64,000 nt of DNA from assembly GCA_963738445.1 (NCBI GenBank), contig CAVTWS010000006.1, forward strand, positions 186,001 through 250,000. Direction: 5' to 3'. Both the position numbers and the translations under genes were made by a program. The notes below the pieces were generated by a model. The model did no database searches, had not been told where the DNA came from, and saw only the letters and a list, made by a program, of their open reading frames with translations. The stretch comes from CAVTWS01 sp963738445 (GTDB taxonomy: Bacteria; Actinomycetota; Acidimicrobiia; Acidimicrobiales; SHLQ01). This document shows, in pieces, positions 46,410 through 55,160 of this stretch (within the stretch, counting starts at the first letter, position 1; every line of letters starts with the position of its first letter).

Positions 46410-47858
46410 TCAGCCGACCGAGTAGAGGGTCACCCGGGCGACGTAGTAGGTGACCGGGAGCACGAAGAGCAGGGCATCGAAACGATCGAGCAGACCGCCG
46501 TGGCCGGGAAGCACGCTGCCCATGTCCTTGATGCCGAGGTCCCGCTTGAGCAGCGACTCGAAGAGGTCGCCGATCGGGGCGACGACACCGGCGATCACGC
46601 CCAGGATCACGGCGTCGAACAAGGTGCCGGGGTCCTGGCCGAACGGGGCGATCTTGATCACCCCCACGATGATGGTGGTCGCCAGCACGGCGGCGATCAT
46701 GCCGCCCACCAGTCCCTCGACGGTCTTGTTCGGACTGACCGTCGTGAGCGGTTGACGCCCTGCCGCGCGCCCGACGAGGAACGCCCCGACGTCGTACGCG
46801 ACCGTGGCGATGATGGCGGCGATGACCATGCCGGTGCCGTCGGGGGTGCGCAGCATGACGCCGGCGAAGGAGCCGAGCACACCGATCCACACCACGCCGA
46901 GGAGCGACACGCCCAGGTTCATGAGCGGCGCTTCGGAACCCACTTCGGTGAGGTACCACAACGCGCCGAACACGATGAACAGGAACATCACCACACCGAT
47001 GGCGACATCACCCTTGTAGTAGCCGGCCAACGAGGCCGACACGACGCCGGTGATCATCAACAGGGTCGCCGGGCGGTAGCCGGCGTTGGTGAGGGCCATG
47101 CCGAACTCGACGGCAGCGAGGCCGAGCAACACAGTGATCAAGACGATCGACACCGCCGGGCTGATCGAGAACGCCACCAGGGCGATCACCGCCAGGCCGA
47201 CACCCGTGGCGATGGCCATCGGCATGTTGCGGTCGTGGCCTGGTGCCCCCACGGTGACGGGCGCCCGTCCACCGGTCGAGGGCGGCCCACCGGCGTCGGA
47301 CGGGTAGGCGGTCTCGTAGTCGTCGGTTCCGAGTCGAGCGAGGTCCTCGTAGCTGCCGGTGTCGTCGTAGGTGAAGAAGTCGTCGTCGCCTTCGCCGTAA
47401 CCACCCACGGTGGGCACCGGCTCGAGCGGCGGCAGTTCGTCGTCGTCGGACCAGCGCGGTTCATCGGCACCCCAGGCTGCGGCGAGTCCCTCATCGTCCA
47501 TGGCGTCGTGGCGGCCGGTCGGTGGATCGGTCCAGTGCGGGAGCTGATCGGCCGTCGACTCACCCCACGCGGCCTGGCCCTCGTTCGCCGTTTCGTCCTC
47601 CCAGGCGTCGTCGTCGTCCTCCCAGGAGTCACCCGGTACCGCGGTCGCCGGGGCGTCACGGAGGTCGAGCGGAGGAGCCCACGGCGACGACTCTTCGTCG
47701 TCGTCCCAGGCCTCGGCGTCGGCATCGTCGACCCATTCGTCGTCGTCCGCCCAGTCGTCGTCACCGAAAACCGATCGGCCGGCGGAGAGCTCGTCGTCTT
47801 CGTCGATGATTCGCATTCCTTCGTACTCTTCGTCGTGGCGACGGATTCTGTCGTTCAC
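46410..47858 (-). CDS. cdsA: Phosphatidate cytidylyltransferase with long acidic N-terminus
   Basis: 482 residues. The C-terminal 270 residues are a normal CdsA: eight or so membrane helices and the signature LFESLLKRDLGIKDMGSVLP followed by GHGGLLDRFD. It makes CDP-diacylglycerol from phosphatidate and CTP. Residues 1-210 form a strongly acidic, Trp- and Asp-rich extension (FGDDDWADDDEWVDDADAEA, SWEDDDDAWEDE) absent from typical CdsA proteins; it looks disordered and cytoplasmic. The start at 47858 gives the whole extension, and its uniform codon use supports it as coding. Confidence 0.9.
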   Translation of the reverse strand: MNDRIRRHDEEYEGMRIIDEDDELSAGRSVFGDDDWADDDEWVDDADAEAWDDDEESSPWAPPLDLRDAPATAVPGDSWEDDDDAWEDETANEGQAAWGESTADQLPHWTDPPTGRHDAMDDEGLAAAWGADEPRWSDDDELPPLEPVPTVGGYGEGDDDFFTYDDTGSYEDLARLGTDDYETAYPSDAGGPPSTGGRAPVTVGAPGHDRNMPMAIATGVGLAVIALVAFSISPAVSIVLITVLLGLAAVEFGMALTNAGYRPATLLMITGVVSASLAGYYKGDVAIGVVMFLFIVFGALWYLTEVGSEAPLMNLGVSLLGVVWIGVLGSFAGVMLRTPDGTGMVIAAIIATVAYDVGAFLVGRAAGRQPLTTVSPNKTVEGLVGGMIAAVLATTIIVGVIKIAPFGQDPGTLFDAVILGVIAGVVAPIGDLFESLLKRDLGIKDMGSVLPGHGGLLDRFDALLFVLPVTYYVARVTLYSVG

Positions 47859-47882
47859 TGCTCGCCCTCCCTGACCCGGTGG

Positions 47883-48452
47883 TCAGACTTCGAGCAACTC
47901 CTGCTCTTTGGACTGGAGTGCCTCGTCGATGCGCGCCTCGTGGGCATGGGTCATGCCGTCGAGTCGCTTCTCGGCCCGCTGAAGGTCGTCGGTGGAGACG
48001 TCCCCTGACTTCTCGAGGTCGTCGAGCTCCTTCCGGGCCACCCGTCGGGCGCCCCGAACCTTGACCTTGCCGTCCTCGGCCATGTTCTTGACCATCTTCA
48101 CGAACTCCTTGCGCCGCTGCTCGGTGAGCGGTGGGAAGTTCAACCGGATCGCCCGGCCGTCATTCGAGGGAGACAGGCCCAGGTCGGAGTTGCGGATGGC
48201 CTTCTCGATGGCCGCGATGTTCTGGGCGTCGTGGGGAGCGATCAGCAGCTGGCGACTCTCCGGGATGGAGAAGGTGGCCAGCTCCTGCAGTCGCATGTCG
48301 GAGCCGTACGCCGACACCATGACCTTCTCGACGAACGACGAGGACGCCCGCCCGGTGCGCACGGTGGCGAACTCCTGGCGGGTGTGAGCCACGATGCGAT
48401 CCATCTTCTCGTCGGCGTCGTCGATCACCAGATCGATCATCTCGTCACTCAC
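47883..48452 (-). CDS. frr: Ribosome recycling factor
   Basis: 189 residues: MIDLVIDDADEKMDRIVAHT, FATVRTGRASSSFVEKVMVS and LRLNFPPLTEQRRKEFVKMV (approximate segments) match RRF. With EF-G it splits post-termination ribosomes. Intact, 6 bases after pyrH, in the normal tsf-pyrH-frr order. Confidence 0.95.
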   Translation of the reverse strand: MSDEMIDLVIDDADEKMDRIVAHTRQEFATVRTGRASSSFVEKVMVSAYGSDMRLQELATFSIPESRQLLIAPHDAQNIAAIEKAIRNSDLGLSPSNDGRAIRLNFPPLTEQRRKEFVKMVKNMAEDGKVKVRGARRVARKELDDLEKSGDVSTDDLQRAEKRLDGMTHAHEARIDEALQSKEQELLEV

Positions 48453-48458
48453 TGCGTG

Positions 48459-49293
48459 TCACCTCCCCGGCTGCTCGACTTCGGGCCGGTACGAATCCCG
48501 ACCCCCGGAGACGGGGGTCTGGCTGACCAGCGTACCCACCGACTCTCCGGCCAGTAGGGACCTCACGTTGCCCTCGCCCATCAGGTCGAACATGACGATG
48601 GGGAGATCGTTGTCCATGCACAACGAGATGGCGGTGGTGTCCATCGCCTTGAGACCGCGTTGGAGAACCTCGAGGTACGTCACCTCGTCCAGCTTGGTCG
48701 CTGTCGGGTCCTTCCGGGGGTCGGCCGTGTAGATCCCGTCGGTTCCCGAGTGCGTGCCCTTCAACATCACCTCGGCCTCGATCTCGATGGCCCGCAGCGC
48801 CGCCGCGGTATCGGTCGTGAAGAACGGGTTGCCCGACCCCGCGGCGAAGATCACCACGCGCCCCTTCTCCAGGTGCCGGACCGCGCGGCGCCGGATGTAC
48901 GGCTCGGCGATCTGGGCCATGTGGATCGCGGACTGGACCCGCGTGGGTTGCCCGAGCCGCTCCAACGTGTCCTGGAGGGCGAGCCCGTTGATGACGGTCG
49001 CGAGCATGCCCATGTAGTCGGCCTGCGCCCGATCCATGCCGGTGTGGCTCCCGGTGATGACCGCGCCAGATGTTGCCGCCGCCGACCACGACCGCGACCT
49101 GGACGTCGAACTCGCGACGAAGGTCGGCGATGCTCTGGGCGATCCGGGCCACCACGACACCGTCGATGCCGTAGCCATCCTCCCCGGCGAACGCTTCGCC
49201 CGAGACCTTGAGCACCACCCGACTCCAACGCGCCGGTCGAAGCGTGGGCGCCGACGGCGTGACAGCCGATGGGTCGGGGGCGGTGTCGGTCAT
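48459..49293 (-). CDS. pyrH: UMP kinase, one frameshift
   Basis: Phosphorylates UMP to UDP. The N-terminus reads WSRVVLKVSGEAFAGEDGYG and VQVAVVVGGGNIWRG; the frame then breaks near 49063. The rest, in another frame, has VITGSHTGMDRAQADYMGML, FAAGSGNPFFTTDTAAALRA and LCMDNDLPIVMFDLMGEGNV. The break falls at a G-rich spot, where two missing Gs (or one extra base) restore the protein. As pyrH is essential in most bacteria, a sequencing error is the likely cause. The N-terminal 20 residues (TDTAPDPSAVTPSAPTLRPA) are an extension of low complexity. Confidence 0.93.
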
Positions 49294-49297
49294 CGGA

Positions 49298-50089
49298 TCA
49301 GGATCCGACGTACGCCTGGACGAAGCGCACGAGGCTGCCCGCCCCGACGGTCTGTTTCACCGTCGTCTTGTCTCCGAGGAGTCCCTGCTCGAGCAGCACC
49401 CGGTCGGCGAGCCAGCCGTTGAGGCGCCCGTCGACGATCTTGTCCCACGCGGCCTCCGGTTTCCCCTCGGCCTTCGTGATGGCCAGCAGCGACTCGCGCT
49501 CCTTGGCCGTGTCGCTCTCCGGTACCTCGTCGCGCGACAGGTAGCTCGGCTTGGCGAAGGCGATGTGCAGCGAGATCTGGTGCAACGTGTCGGTGTCGAC
49601 GCCCGAGCCCTCGACGATCACCCCGTTCACCCCACGGCCATCCTGCATGTGCAGGTAGGCATCGATCGAGTTGCCCGGAGCGGCTTCGACCCGTTCGACC
49701 CGCCCGAGGGCGACGTTCTCCTTGATCGCCAGGCGGAGGTCGTCGATGGCGTCAGCTCGGGATCCGACGGCGTCGGGCCCGCCGGCCAACACGAGGTCGG
49801 CCAGTTCCCGAGCCAGGTTCACGAACCCGTCGGACTTGGCGGAGAAGTCGGTTTCGCACCTCAGCTGGACGAGCGCGGCCACGCCCTCAGCCGTCGCGAG
49901 AGCGATGACCCCCTCGTTGTTCTCACGGTCGCTGCGATCGCCGGCCTTGGCCAGACCCTTCTCCCGCAGGAGTTGGGTGGCGGCCTCGAAGTCGCCGCCG
50001 GTCTCGATCAGGGCCTTCTTGCAGTCCATCATGCCGGCGCCGGTGGCGTCGCGGAGTGCCTTCACATCTTGGGCGGATACGTCGCTCAC
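49298..50089 (-). CDS. tsf: Elongation factor Ts
   Basis: 263 residues from a GTG. The N-terminal UBA-like part reads VKALRDATGAGMMDCKKALI, followed by LREKGLAKAGDRSDRENNEG and LVQLRCETDFSAKSDGFVNL. It exchanges GDP on EF-Tu. Intact and adjacent to rpsB and pyrH. Confidence 0.95.
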   Translation of the reverse strand: MSDVSAQDVKALRDATGAGMMDCKKALIETGGDFEAATQLLREKGLAKAGDRSDRENNEGVIALATAEGVAALVQLRCETDFSAKSDGFVNLARELADLVLAGGPDAVGSRADAIDDLRLAIKENVALGRVERVEAAPGNSIDAYLHMQDGRGVNGVIVEGSGVDTDTLHQISLHIAFAKPSYLSRDEVPESDTAKERESLLAITKAEGKPEAAWDKIVDGRLNGWLADRVLLEQGLLGDKTTVKQTVGAGSLVRFVQAYVGS

Positions 50090-50265
50090 GTCTCTTGTTC
50101 CTTCGTGGCGTCTTGGGTCGCGGTAACTTGTCGGGCCGAGTCAGGTCGACGCGCGGCCACGACCGATGAATGGTGGGTTGGGACCCAGGCCGGTGCGGTC
50201 GTGGGCTCGATGTCGCTCCCGGCGACCGCACCGTAGTTGCTGGACGAGCGGCGTGCTGCCGACTC

Positions 50266-51303
50266 TCACTCCGCGGCGGGAGCCTCGGGCTCGATGGGGG
50301 CGTCCTCGGCGGGCACTGCCTCCGACACGAAGGCGGCAACCTCAGGCTCGACGGCTACTGCCTCGGGCTCGACAGCGGCCACCTCAGGCTCGACGGCTAC
50401 TGCCTCGGGCTCGACAGCGGCCACCTCGGGCTCGACGGCTCCGTCATCAGCGGACCCAGCAGCACCATCCGCCGCACCGGAGCGCTGCGCAGCCATACGG
50501 GCGTTGCGAGCCGAGGCCGCCGCGGCCGCTTCGTCGCGGGCCCGGGCCTGCTGCTCAGCGACTTCGGCTTCCTGCTCGGCGGTGCGTGCGGGACCGGCGC
50601 CGTCGCCACTTCGGCGGGAGGCGATGAAGCGGCCCTCGAGCACGGCGTCGGAGATGACCCGGCACAACAGCTGACCCGAACGAATGGCGTCGTCGTTGCC
50701 GGGAATCACGTACTGGATGAGGTCGGGGTCGCAGTTGGTGTCGACCACGGCCACCACGGGGATGCCGAGACGGTTCGCCTCGGTCACGCCGATGTGTTCT
50801 TTCTTGGTGTCCAGGATGAACACCGCCTCGGGAAGCTTCTCCATGCCCCGGATTCCTCCGAGGTACCGCTCGAGCTTCTCGAGCTCGCGGCTGAGCCGCA
50901 ACGCTTCCTTCTTGGGCATGGCCTCGAACTCGCCCGAATCGCGCATGCGCTGGTACTCGAGCATCTTGCCGACACGGCGATGCATCGTCGAGAAGTTCGT
51001 GAGCATGCCGCCGAGCCAACGCTGGTTGATGTACGGCATGCCGCACTTCTCCGCGAAGGACTGCACGGGGTCCTGGGCCTGCTTCTTCGTCCCGATGAAC
51101 AAGACGGTGCCACCCTGGGCGACGGTGTCGCGCACGAAGGTGTAGGCCTTCTCGATCCCGCCCAGCGTCTGGTGCAGGTCGATGATGTAGATGCCGGCCC
51201 GCTCGCCGTGGATGAACCGGCGCATCTTCGGGTTCCAACGGCGAGTCTGGTGTCCGAAATGGACACCCGCTTCCAGCAATTGCTTCATCGTGACTACGGC
51301 CAC
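50266..51303 (-). CDS. rpsB: 30S ribosomal protein S2 with acidic C-terminal extension
   Basis: 345 residues from a GTG preceded by AAGGAGA. The S2 core is clear: MKQLLEAGVHFGHQTRRWNP, FIGTKKQAQDPVQSFAEKCG, YINQRWLGGMLTNF and VAVVDTNCDPDLIQYVIPGN. After about residue 240 comes an Ala/Glu-rich tail, ending in tandem EPEVAAVEPEAVAV units encoded by 42-base repeats at 50340-50440. Actinobacterial S2 proteins often have variable tails, but this is at the long end. Confidence 0.95.
   Translation of the reverse strand: MAVVTMKQLLEAGVHFGHQTRRWNPKMRRFIHGERAGIYIIDLHQTLGGIEKAYTFVRDTVAQGGTVLFIGTKKQAQDPVQSFAEKCGMPYINQRWLGGMLTNFSTMHRRVGKMLEYQRMRDSGEFEAMPKKEALRLSRELEKLERYLGGIRGMEKLPEAVFILDTKKEHIGVTEANRLGIPVVAVVDTNCDPDLIQYVIPGNDDAIRSGQLLCRVISDAVLEGRFIASRRSGDGAGPARTAEQEAEVAEQQARARDEAAAAASARNARMAAQRSGAADGAAGSADDGAVEPEVAAVEPEAVAVEPEVAAVEPEAVAVEPEVAAFVSEAVPAEDAPIEPEAPAAE
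50340..50440 (-). repeat. 42-base tandem repeat in rpsB
   Basis: About two and a half copies of a 42-base unit (two exact copies at 50339-50380 and 50381-50422) encode the VEPEAVAVEPEVAA tail. Confidence 0.85.
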
Positions 51304-51550
51304 GGTGTCTCCTTCCCCAGCGGTTCGGTGAGAGCTGGACGCCGACGCAACCGAGGTTGCGACCGTGGGATGGCTCCAGCCACAAGGATCGTCCGGTGTC
51401 GAACCGGACGGGCACCGTCGGACGAGCGCCGATCGCGCCGCCTCGACAAGGGCCGGACGCAGTGTAGCCGGGCGCCTCACGAGACCGCGCCGAAGGCGCG
51501 ACAGCGAGACCGCGCCGAAGGCGCGACAGCGAGACCGCGCCGAAGGCGGT
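51304..51550. other. rpsB leader and 25-base tandem repeats
   Basis: This holds the untranslated leader of rpsB with a possible minus-strand -10 (TACACT at 51471-51476), and 2.8 copies of GAGACCGCGCCGAAGG followed by CGCGACAGC at 51481-51549, directly after the stop of the M23 gene. No gene seen. Confidence 0.55.
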
Positions 51551-52117
51551 TCAGGGGTGGGCGCGAACGGCGCGTCGAGGGAGGGCCACCAACCGCACCC
51601 GCACGACCCGCTCGCCGAACAATGTCGCCGGATCGATGTAGGCGCCGTCGAGCCGCGCCCCGAAGTGGAACCGGGTCCGGGCGCGCCCGATCGTCTGCCC
51701 GCGGCGCACCTGGTCACCCTCACGGACGACGATCTCGGTGAGGTGGGTGTAGCTGGTGCGCAGGTGCGGGTCGTGTCGCACTGTGACCGCCGTCGTGTTC
51801 CCCACGGGTCCGGCGAACGACACGGAGCCGGCCGCCGAGGCCACCACCACGTCGCCCTCCTGGGTTCCGTACTCGAGCCCCCGGTTTCCCGGCCCGTACG
51901 GGGCTCCGGGGGCCCGGAAGGGATCGGTGACCGGGGCATCGACCGGCGGACGGTGATTCGCGGTTGGCGGCACCGCATCGGTGTGTTCGACTCGGGGAAC
52001 AGCACCCACGGCCGGCGCGGCGACGACCAGCGCGCCGAGCCCGAGGAGCGTCACGATGGCGAACTCACGGGCGCCGCGGGACCGGGTCCGTGACCCGCGA
52101 CGGGATGGTGGTGGCAT
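51551..52117 (-). CDS. M23/LytM-domain protein with degenerate zinc site
   Basis: 188 residues from the ATG at 52117, chosen for a GGAGAG upstream and because a signal/anchor helix (EFAIVTLLGLGALVVAAPAV) follows a basic start. The LytM domain is recognisable: EGDVVVASAAGSVSFAGPVG, LRTSYTHLTEIVVREGDQVR and RGQTIGRARTRFHFGARLDG. In active M23 peptidases the zinc ligands are HxxxD and HxH; here the first pair reads NRGLEY (His to Asn, Asp to Glu) and the second RFH. It is therefore probably an inactive cell-wall-binding or amidase-activating protein. It regularly sits between whiG and rpsB in actinobacteria. Confidence 0.82.
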   Translation of the reverse strand: MPPPSRRGSRTRSRGAREFAIVTLLGLGALVVAAPAVGAVPRVEHTDAVPPTANHRPPVDAPVTDPFRAPGAPYGPGNRGLEYGTQEGDVVVASAAGSVSFAGPVGNTTAVTVRHDPHLRTSYTHLTEIVVREGDQVRRGQTIGRARTRFHFGARLDGAYIDPATLFGERVVRVRLVALPRRAVRAHP

Positions 52118-52274
52118 GGTCGGTCTCTCTCCTCGAGAGCGCGCCGGAGCGGCTCGTCGTGCGGACCGGACCTGCGGGTCCAAGTGAGCTGACCGCCCGG
52201 GGCCGGGCCACAGCCGAAAGAGGCAGCAAAGGAAGTGGGGGTTCTGAACGACGGGTGCCGAGTGATGGTGACCG

Positions 52275-53066
52275 TCAGGCCAGCTCGCGCTCCGACGCGG
52301 CCAGGCGGGACCGGAGCTGGAGCACGGCCTTGGTGTGGATCTGACACACCCGGCTCTCCGTCACGCCGAGGACCTGGCCGATCTCGGCCAGCGTCAATCC
52401 CTCGTAGTAGTAGAGGGTGAGGACGATCTTCTCCCGCTCGGCCATGCGGTTGATGAGCTCGGCGAGGATCTGGCGCATCTCCTCGACCTCGTAGATGCCC
52501 ATCGGTCCATCGTCGCCGTCGGCGATGGTGTCGCCGAGGGTCACTCCCTCGCCGCGGTCGGCGCCTCCGGTGAGCATCTCGTCGAGGGCGACGAGTCCGA
52601 GCAACGAGATCTGTCCGAGCAGCAGCTGGAGCTGATCCTCGGACATGGCGAGCTCGTCGGCGAGCTCCAGATCGGTCGGGGGCCGACGCAACATCGCCTC
52701 GAGCTTCGTGTACGCCCGCTCGACGGCCCTCGCCTTGGCCCGCACCGATCGCGGCACCCAGTCGATCGAACGGAGCTCGTCGAGGATGGCCCCCTTGATG
52801 CGGGCGATCGCGTACGTCTCGAACTTGTAGCCCCGCTCGGGATCGAACTTCTCGATGGCATCGATGAGCCCGAAGATGCCGTAGCTCACCAGGTCCGCAT
52901 GCTCGACGTTCTGGGGCAGCCCGACCGCCACCCGGCTGGCCACGTACTTCACCAGCGGGGAGTAGTGGACGATCAACTGATCGCGGGAGGACTGGTCGCG
53001 TTGGGCCTGGTAGGCGTCCCACAGCCGACCCATCTCGGCGTTCGATGAACGGTCGCGTTCGGCCAT
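52275..53066 (-). CDS. whiG: WhiG/FliA-type RNA polymerase sigma factor
   Basis: 263 residues. Region 2 reads LVSYGIFGLIDAIEKFDPER and FETYAIARIKGAILDELRSI; region 3 VPRSVRAKARAVERAYTKLE; region 4 GLTLAEIGQVLGVTESRVCQ. It is a sigma-28-like factor; in Streptomyces WhiG starts sporulation, and in others such factors control motility. No flagellar gene is in the window. The ATG was chosen at MAERDRSSNAEM, 2 bases after the xerC stop. With the xerC frameshift uncorrected, the two read as one long fused frame, which is an artefact. Confidence 0.9.
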   Translation of the reverse strand: MAERDRSSNAEMGRLWDAYQAQRDQSSRDQLIVHYSPLVKYVASRVAVGLPQNVEHADLVSYGIFGLIDAIEKFDPERGYKFETYAIARIKGAILDELRSIDWVPRSVRAKARAVERAYTKLEAMLRRPPTDLELADELAMSEDQLQLLLGQISLLGLVALDEMLTGGADRGEGVTLGDTIADGDDGPMGIYEVEEMRQILAELINRMAEREKIVLTLYYYEGLTLAEIGQVLGVTESRVCQIHTKAVLQLRSRLAASERELA

Positions 53067-53068
53067 CT

Positions 53069-53954
53069 TCAGGAGGCCCTCGGGTGGGTGCGCCGATGGA
53101 CGGACTGGAGCCGCTCTTTGCTCACGTGGGTATACACCTGTGTCGATGTCAGATCGGCGTGGCCCAGCAACTCCTGCACAGCCCTTAAATCGGCACCACC
53201 ATCCAAAAGATGAGTGGCAAATGTGTGACGAAGCGCGTGGGGATGGGTCGGGGTCGCGGAACGCCGATCGAGGATGCGCCGAACATCTCGCGGTGACAAC
53301 CTCCGGTTCCGCAAGTTCACGAAAAGGGCGTCGGCCGGAGCCCCGGGACCGGCCATCTGATGTCGGCCCTCGCGGAGCCAGAGATCGATGGCGGCGCAGG
53401 CGGGACCGCTCAACGGGACGACCCGCTGCTTCGATCCCTTCCCCCAGACGGTGGCCCGACTCGATCGCAGATCGAGGTCGGCGGGGCTCAAGCCACACAC
53501 CTCGCTGACCCGAAGCCCGCTCCCGTAGAGCAGTTCGACGACGGCGTTGTCGCGCTCGGCGCCGCCAGGCGGAGTCGCCCTCGACCGCAGACCGGGGCCG
53601 ATCGAGCACGGTGTCGAGCTCGGCGTCGCTCAGGACGTGAGGAAGGCGCGAGGCTCCGCGCGGCGCTGACAGGTTCGTCGACGGATCGATGGCGACCCGC
53701 CCCGTGCGCCGGCACCACGAGAAGTACCTCCGAAGCACCGAGGCCTTCCGGGCCACGGTCCGCCGGCTGATGCCCGATTGGTCCAGGTGCGCGAGGTAGC
53801 GACGCAGGGTCCGACGGTCGACTGCCTCGGGCCCGGCGACCAGCACCGAATCGGCCCAGGCCACGAAGGCCTCGATGTCGCGACGGTAGACGGCCAACGT
53901 GCTGTCGGCGACCGAGACGAGTGATGCCGCAAATGCATCGAGGGACCAGGACAC
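53069..53954 (-). CDS. xerC: Tyrosine recombinase XerC, one frameshift
   Basis: Site-specific recombinase that resolves chromosome dimers. The N-terminal SAM-like domain reads STLAVYRRDIEAFVAWADSV and SVLRRYFSWCRRTGRVAIDP. The C-terminal catalytic domain, in another frame, reads CGLSPADLDLRSSRATVWGK, HPHALRHTFATHLLDGGADL and VQELLGHADLTSTQVYTHVS with the Tyr nucleophile. One extra C near 53568 (or two lost bases) accounts for the break. The GTG start at 53954 (VSWSLDAFAAS) fits the family length of about 295. Confidence 0.92.
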
Positions 53955-54044
53955 GTCGACACCGTATCGGCCGACCCCTCCCGCAACGAGCACCCATGGT
54001 GACCGAAGCGGGCACGCTGGGTCGCCGCCGGGGTCGCGGCGCGT

Positions 54045-55160
54045 TCATCGACCCACCCGTTCGTACCAGCCGGACCGGGTGTCGATCAGGCGATTCGACA
54101 GGAGACAGTCGAGCGCTTCGGACACCAGATGGAGGTCGAGACCTGAGCCCTCCACGATCTCATCGAGGCTCACTGCCGACACACCGATCAGCGAGAGGAC
54201 GACCTCGGCGTCACGGGTCAACGCGGTGGCGGGCGGCACTCCCGCGGAGGAACGGACGGGAGCGAGATCGGTACCAGCAACCTCGGCGACGAACTCGTCG
54301 ATATCGACGATCGCCCGTCCGACATCGGCGAGCACCCGGTTGGTGCCCCGCGAGGCCGGGCTGGAGATCGGACCGGGAACGGCGTAGACGGGAATGTCGA
54401 TCTCGATGGCCCAATCGACGGTGGTGAGTGCCCCACCGCGCTCATGGGACTCGACGACCACCACCGCCGAGGACAACGCGGCGATCAGGCGGTTCCGGGC
54501 CACGAACCGCCACCGGGCCGGTCGTACGCCCGGTGGCACTTCGCTCACCATCAGGCCGCGATCGGTCACCTGCCGCCACAGGTCGTGGTTGCGACGGGGG
54601 TAGATGACGTCGATGCCGCTCGCGACGACACCGATCGGCGGCGCGGCCCGGTCTGCAGGGAGCCCGACCACCCCCCGGTGCGCGGCGGCATCGATGCCCA
54701 ACGCCAATCCCGACACCACGCTGAGCCCGGCATCCGAGAGCGCCGCGCCGAGCTGGCGGGCGATGTCGTGCCCGTAGCGGGTACACCGGCGGGTACCCAC
54801 GACCGCGACGTTGACCTGCTGCTCGGGGCGCGCCGGACCGGCGGAGTAGATGATCGGCGGCGGTGAGACCAACCGAGCCAACGACGCCGGGTAGTCATCG
54901 TGGCCGGGGCGCGACACCCCGATGCCCAACGCGACGAGCCGATCCCACTCGGTCTCCGGGGCGACCAGACGGGCCCGTTGGGCCAGCTGGACGAGAAGGG
55001 GCGGGTTCAGCGCGGGCGACGGCCGCAGCCCACACGGCTGGGCGACCAGCCGAGTCCAGACATCCTCGGGCTCGCCCATCGAGAGCAACGCCTCGAGCCG
55101 GATCGGTCCGACGGCCTCGAGGCCGGCGAGCGCGGACGTGTAGATGAGATCGCCGTTCAT
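54045..55160 (-). CDS. dprA: DNA-processing protein DprA
   Basis: 371 residues; binds incoming single-stranded DNA and loads RecA in natural transformation, and is widely conserved beyond competent species. The Rossmann core shows VAVVGTRRCTRYGHDIARQL, SVVSGLALGIDAAAHRGVVG, FVARNRLIAALSSAVVVVES and VYAVPGPISSPASRGTNRVL. A C-terminal winged helix (SLDEIVEGSGLDLHLVSEAL) is present. Its ATG overlaps the comM stop. Confidence 0.95.
   Translation of the reverse strand: MNGDLIYTSALAGLEAVGPIRLEALLSMGEPEDVWTRLVAQPCGLRPSPALNPPLLVQLAQRARLVAPETEWDRLVALGIGVSRPGHDDYPASLARLVSPPPIIYSAGPARPEQQVNVAVVGTRRCTRYGHDIARQLGAALSDAGLSVVSGLALGIDAAAHRGVVGLPADRAAPPIGVVASGIDVIYPRRNHDLWRQVTDRGLMVSEVPPGVRPARWRFVARNRLIAALSSAVVVVESHERGGALTTVDWAIEIDIPVYAVPGPISSPASRGTNRVLADVGRAIVDIDEFVAEVAGTDLAPVRSSAGVPPATALTRDAEVVLSLIGVSAVSLDEIVEGSGLDLHLVSEALDCLLSNRLIDTRSGWYERVGR

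Noticed and set aside
52275..53993. A 572-residue XerC-WhiG fusion protein
   Set aside because: The xerC C-terminal domain with its catalytic residues lies intact in another frame and ends at 53069, before the whiG ATG. The fusion is a frameshift artefact.
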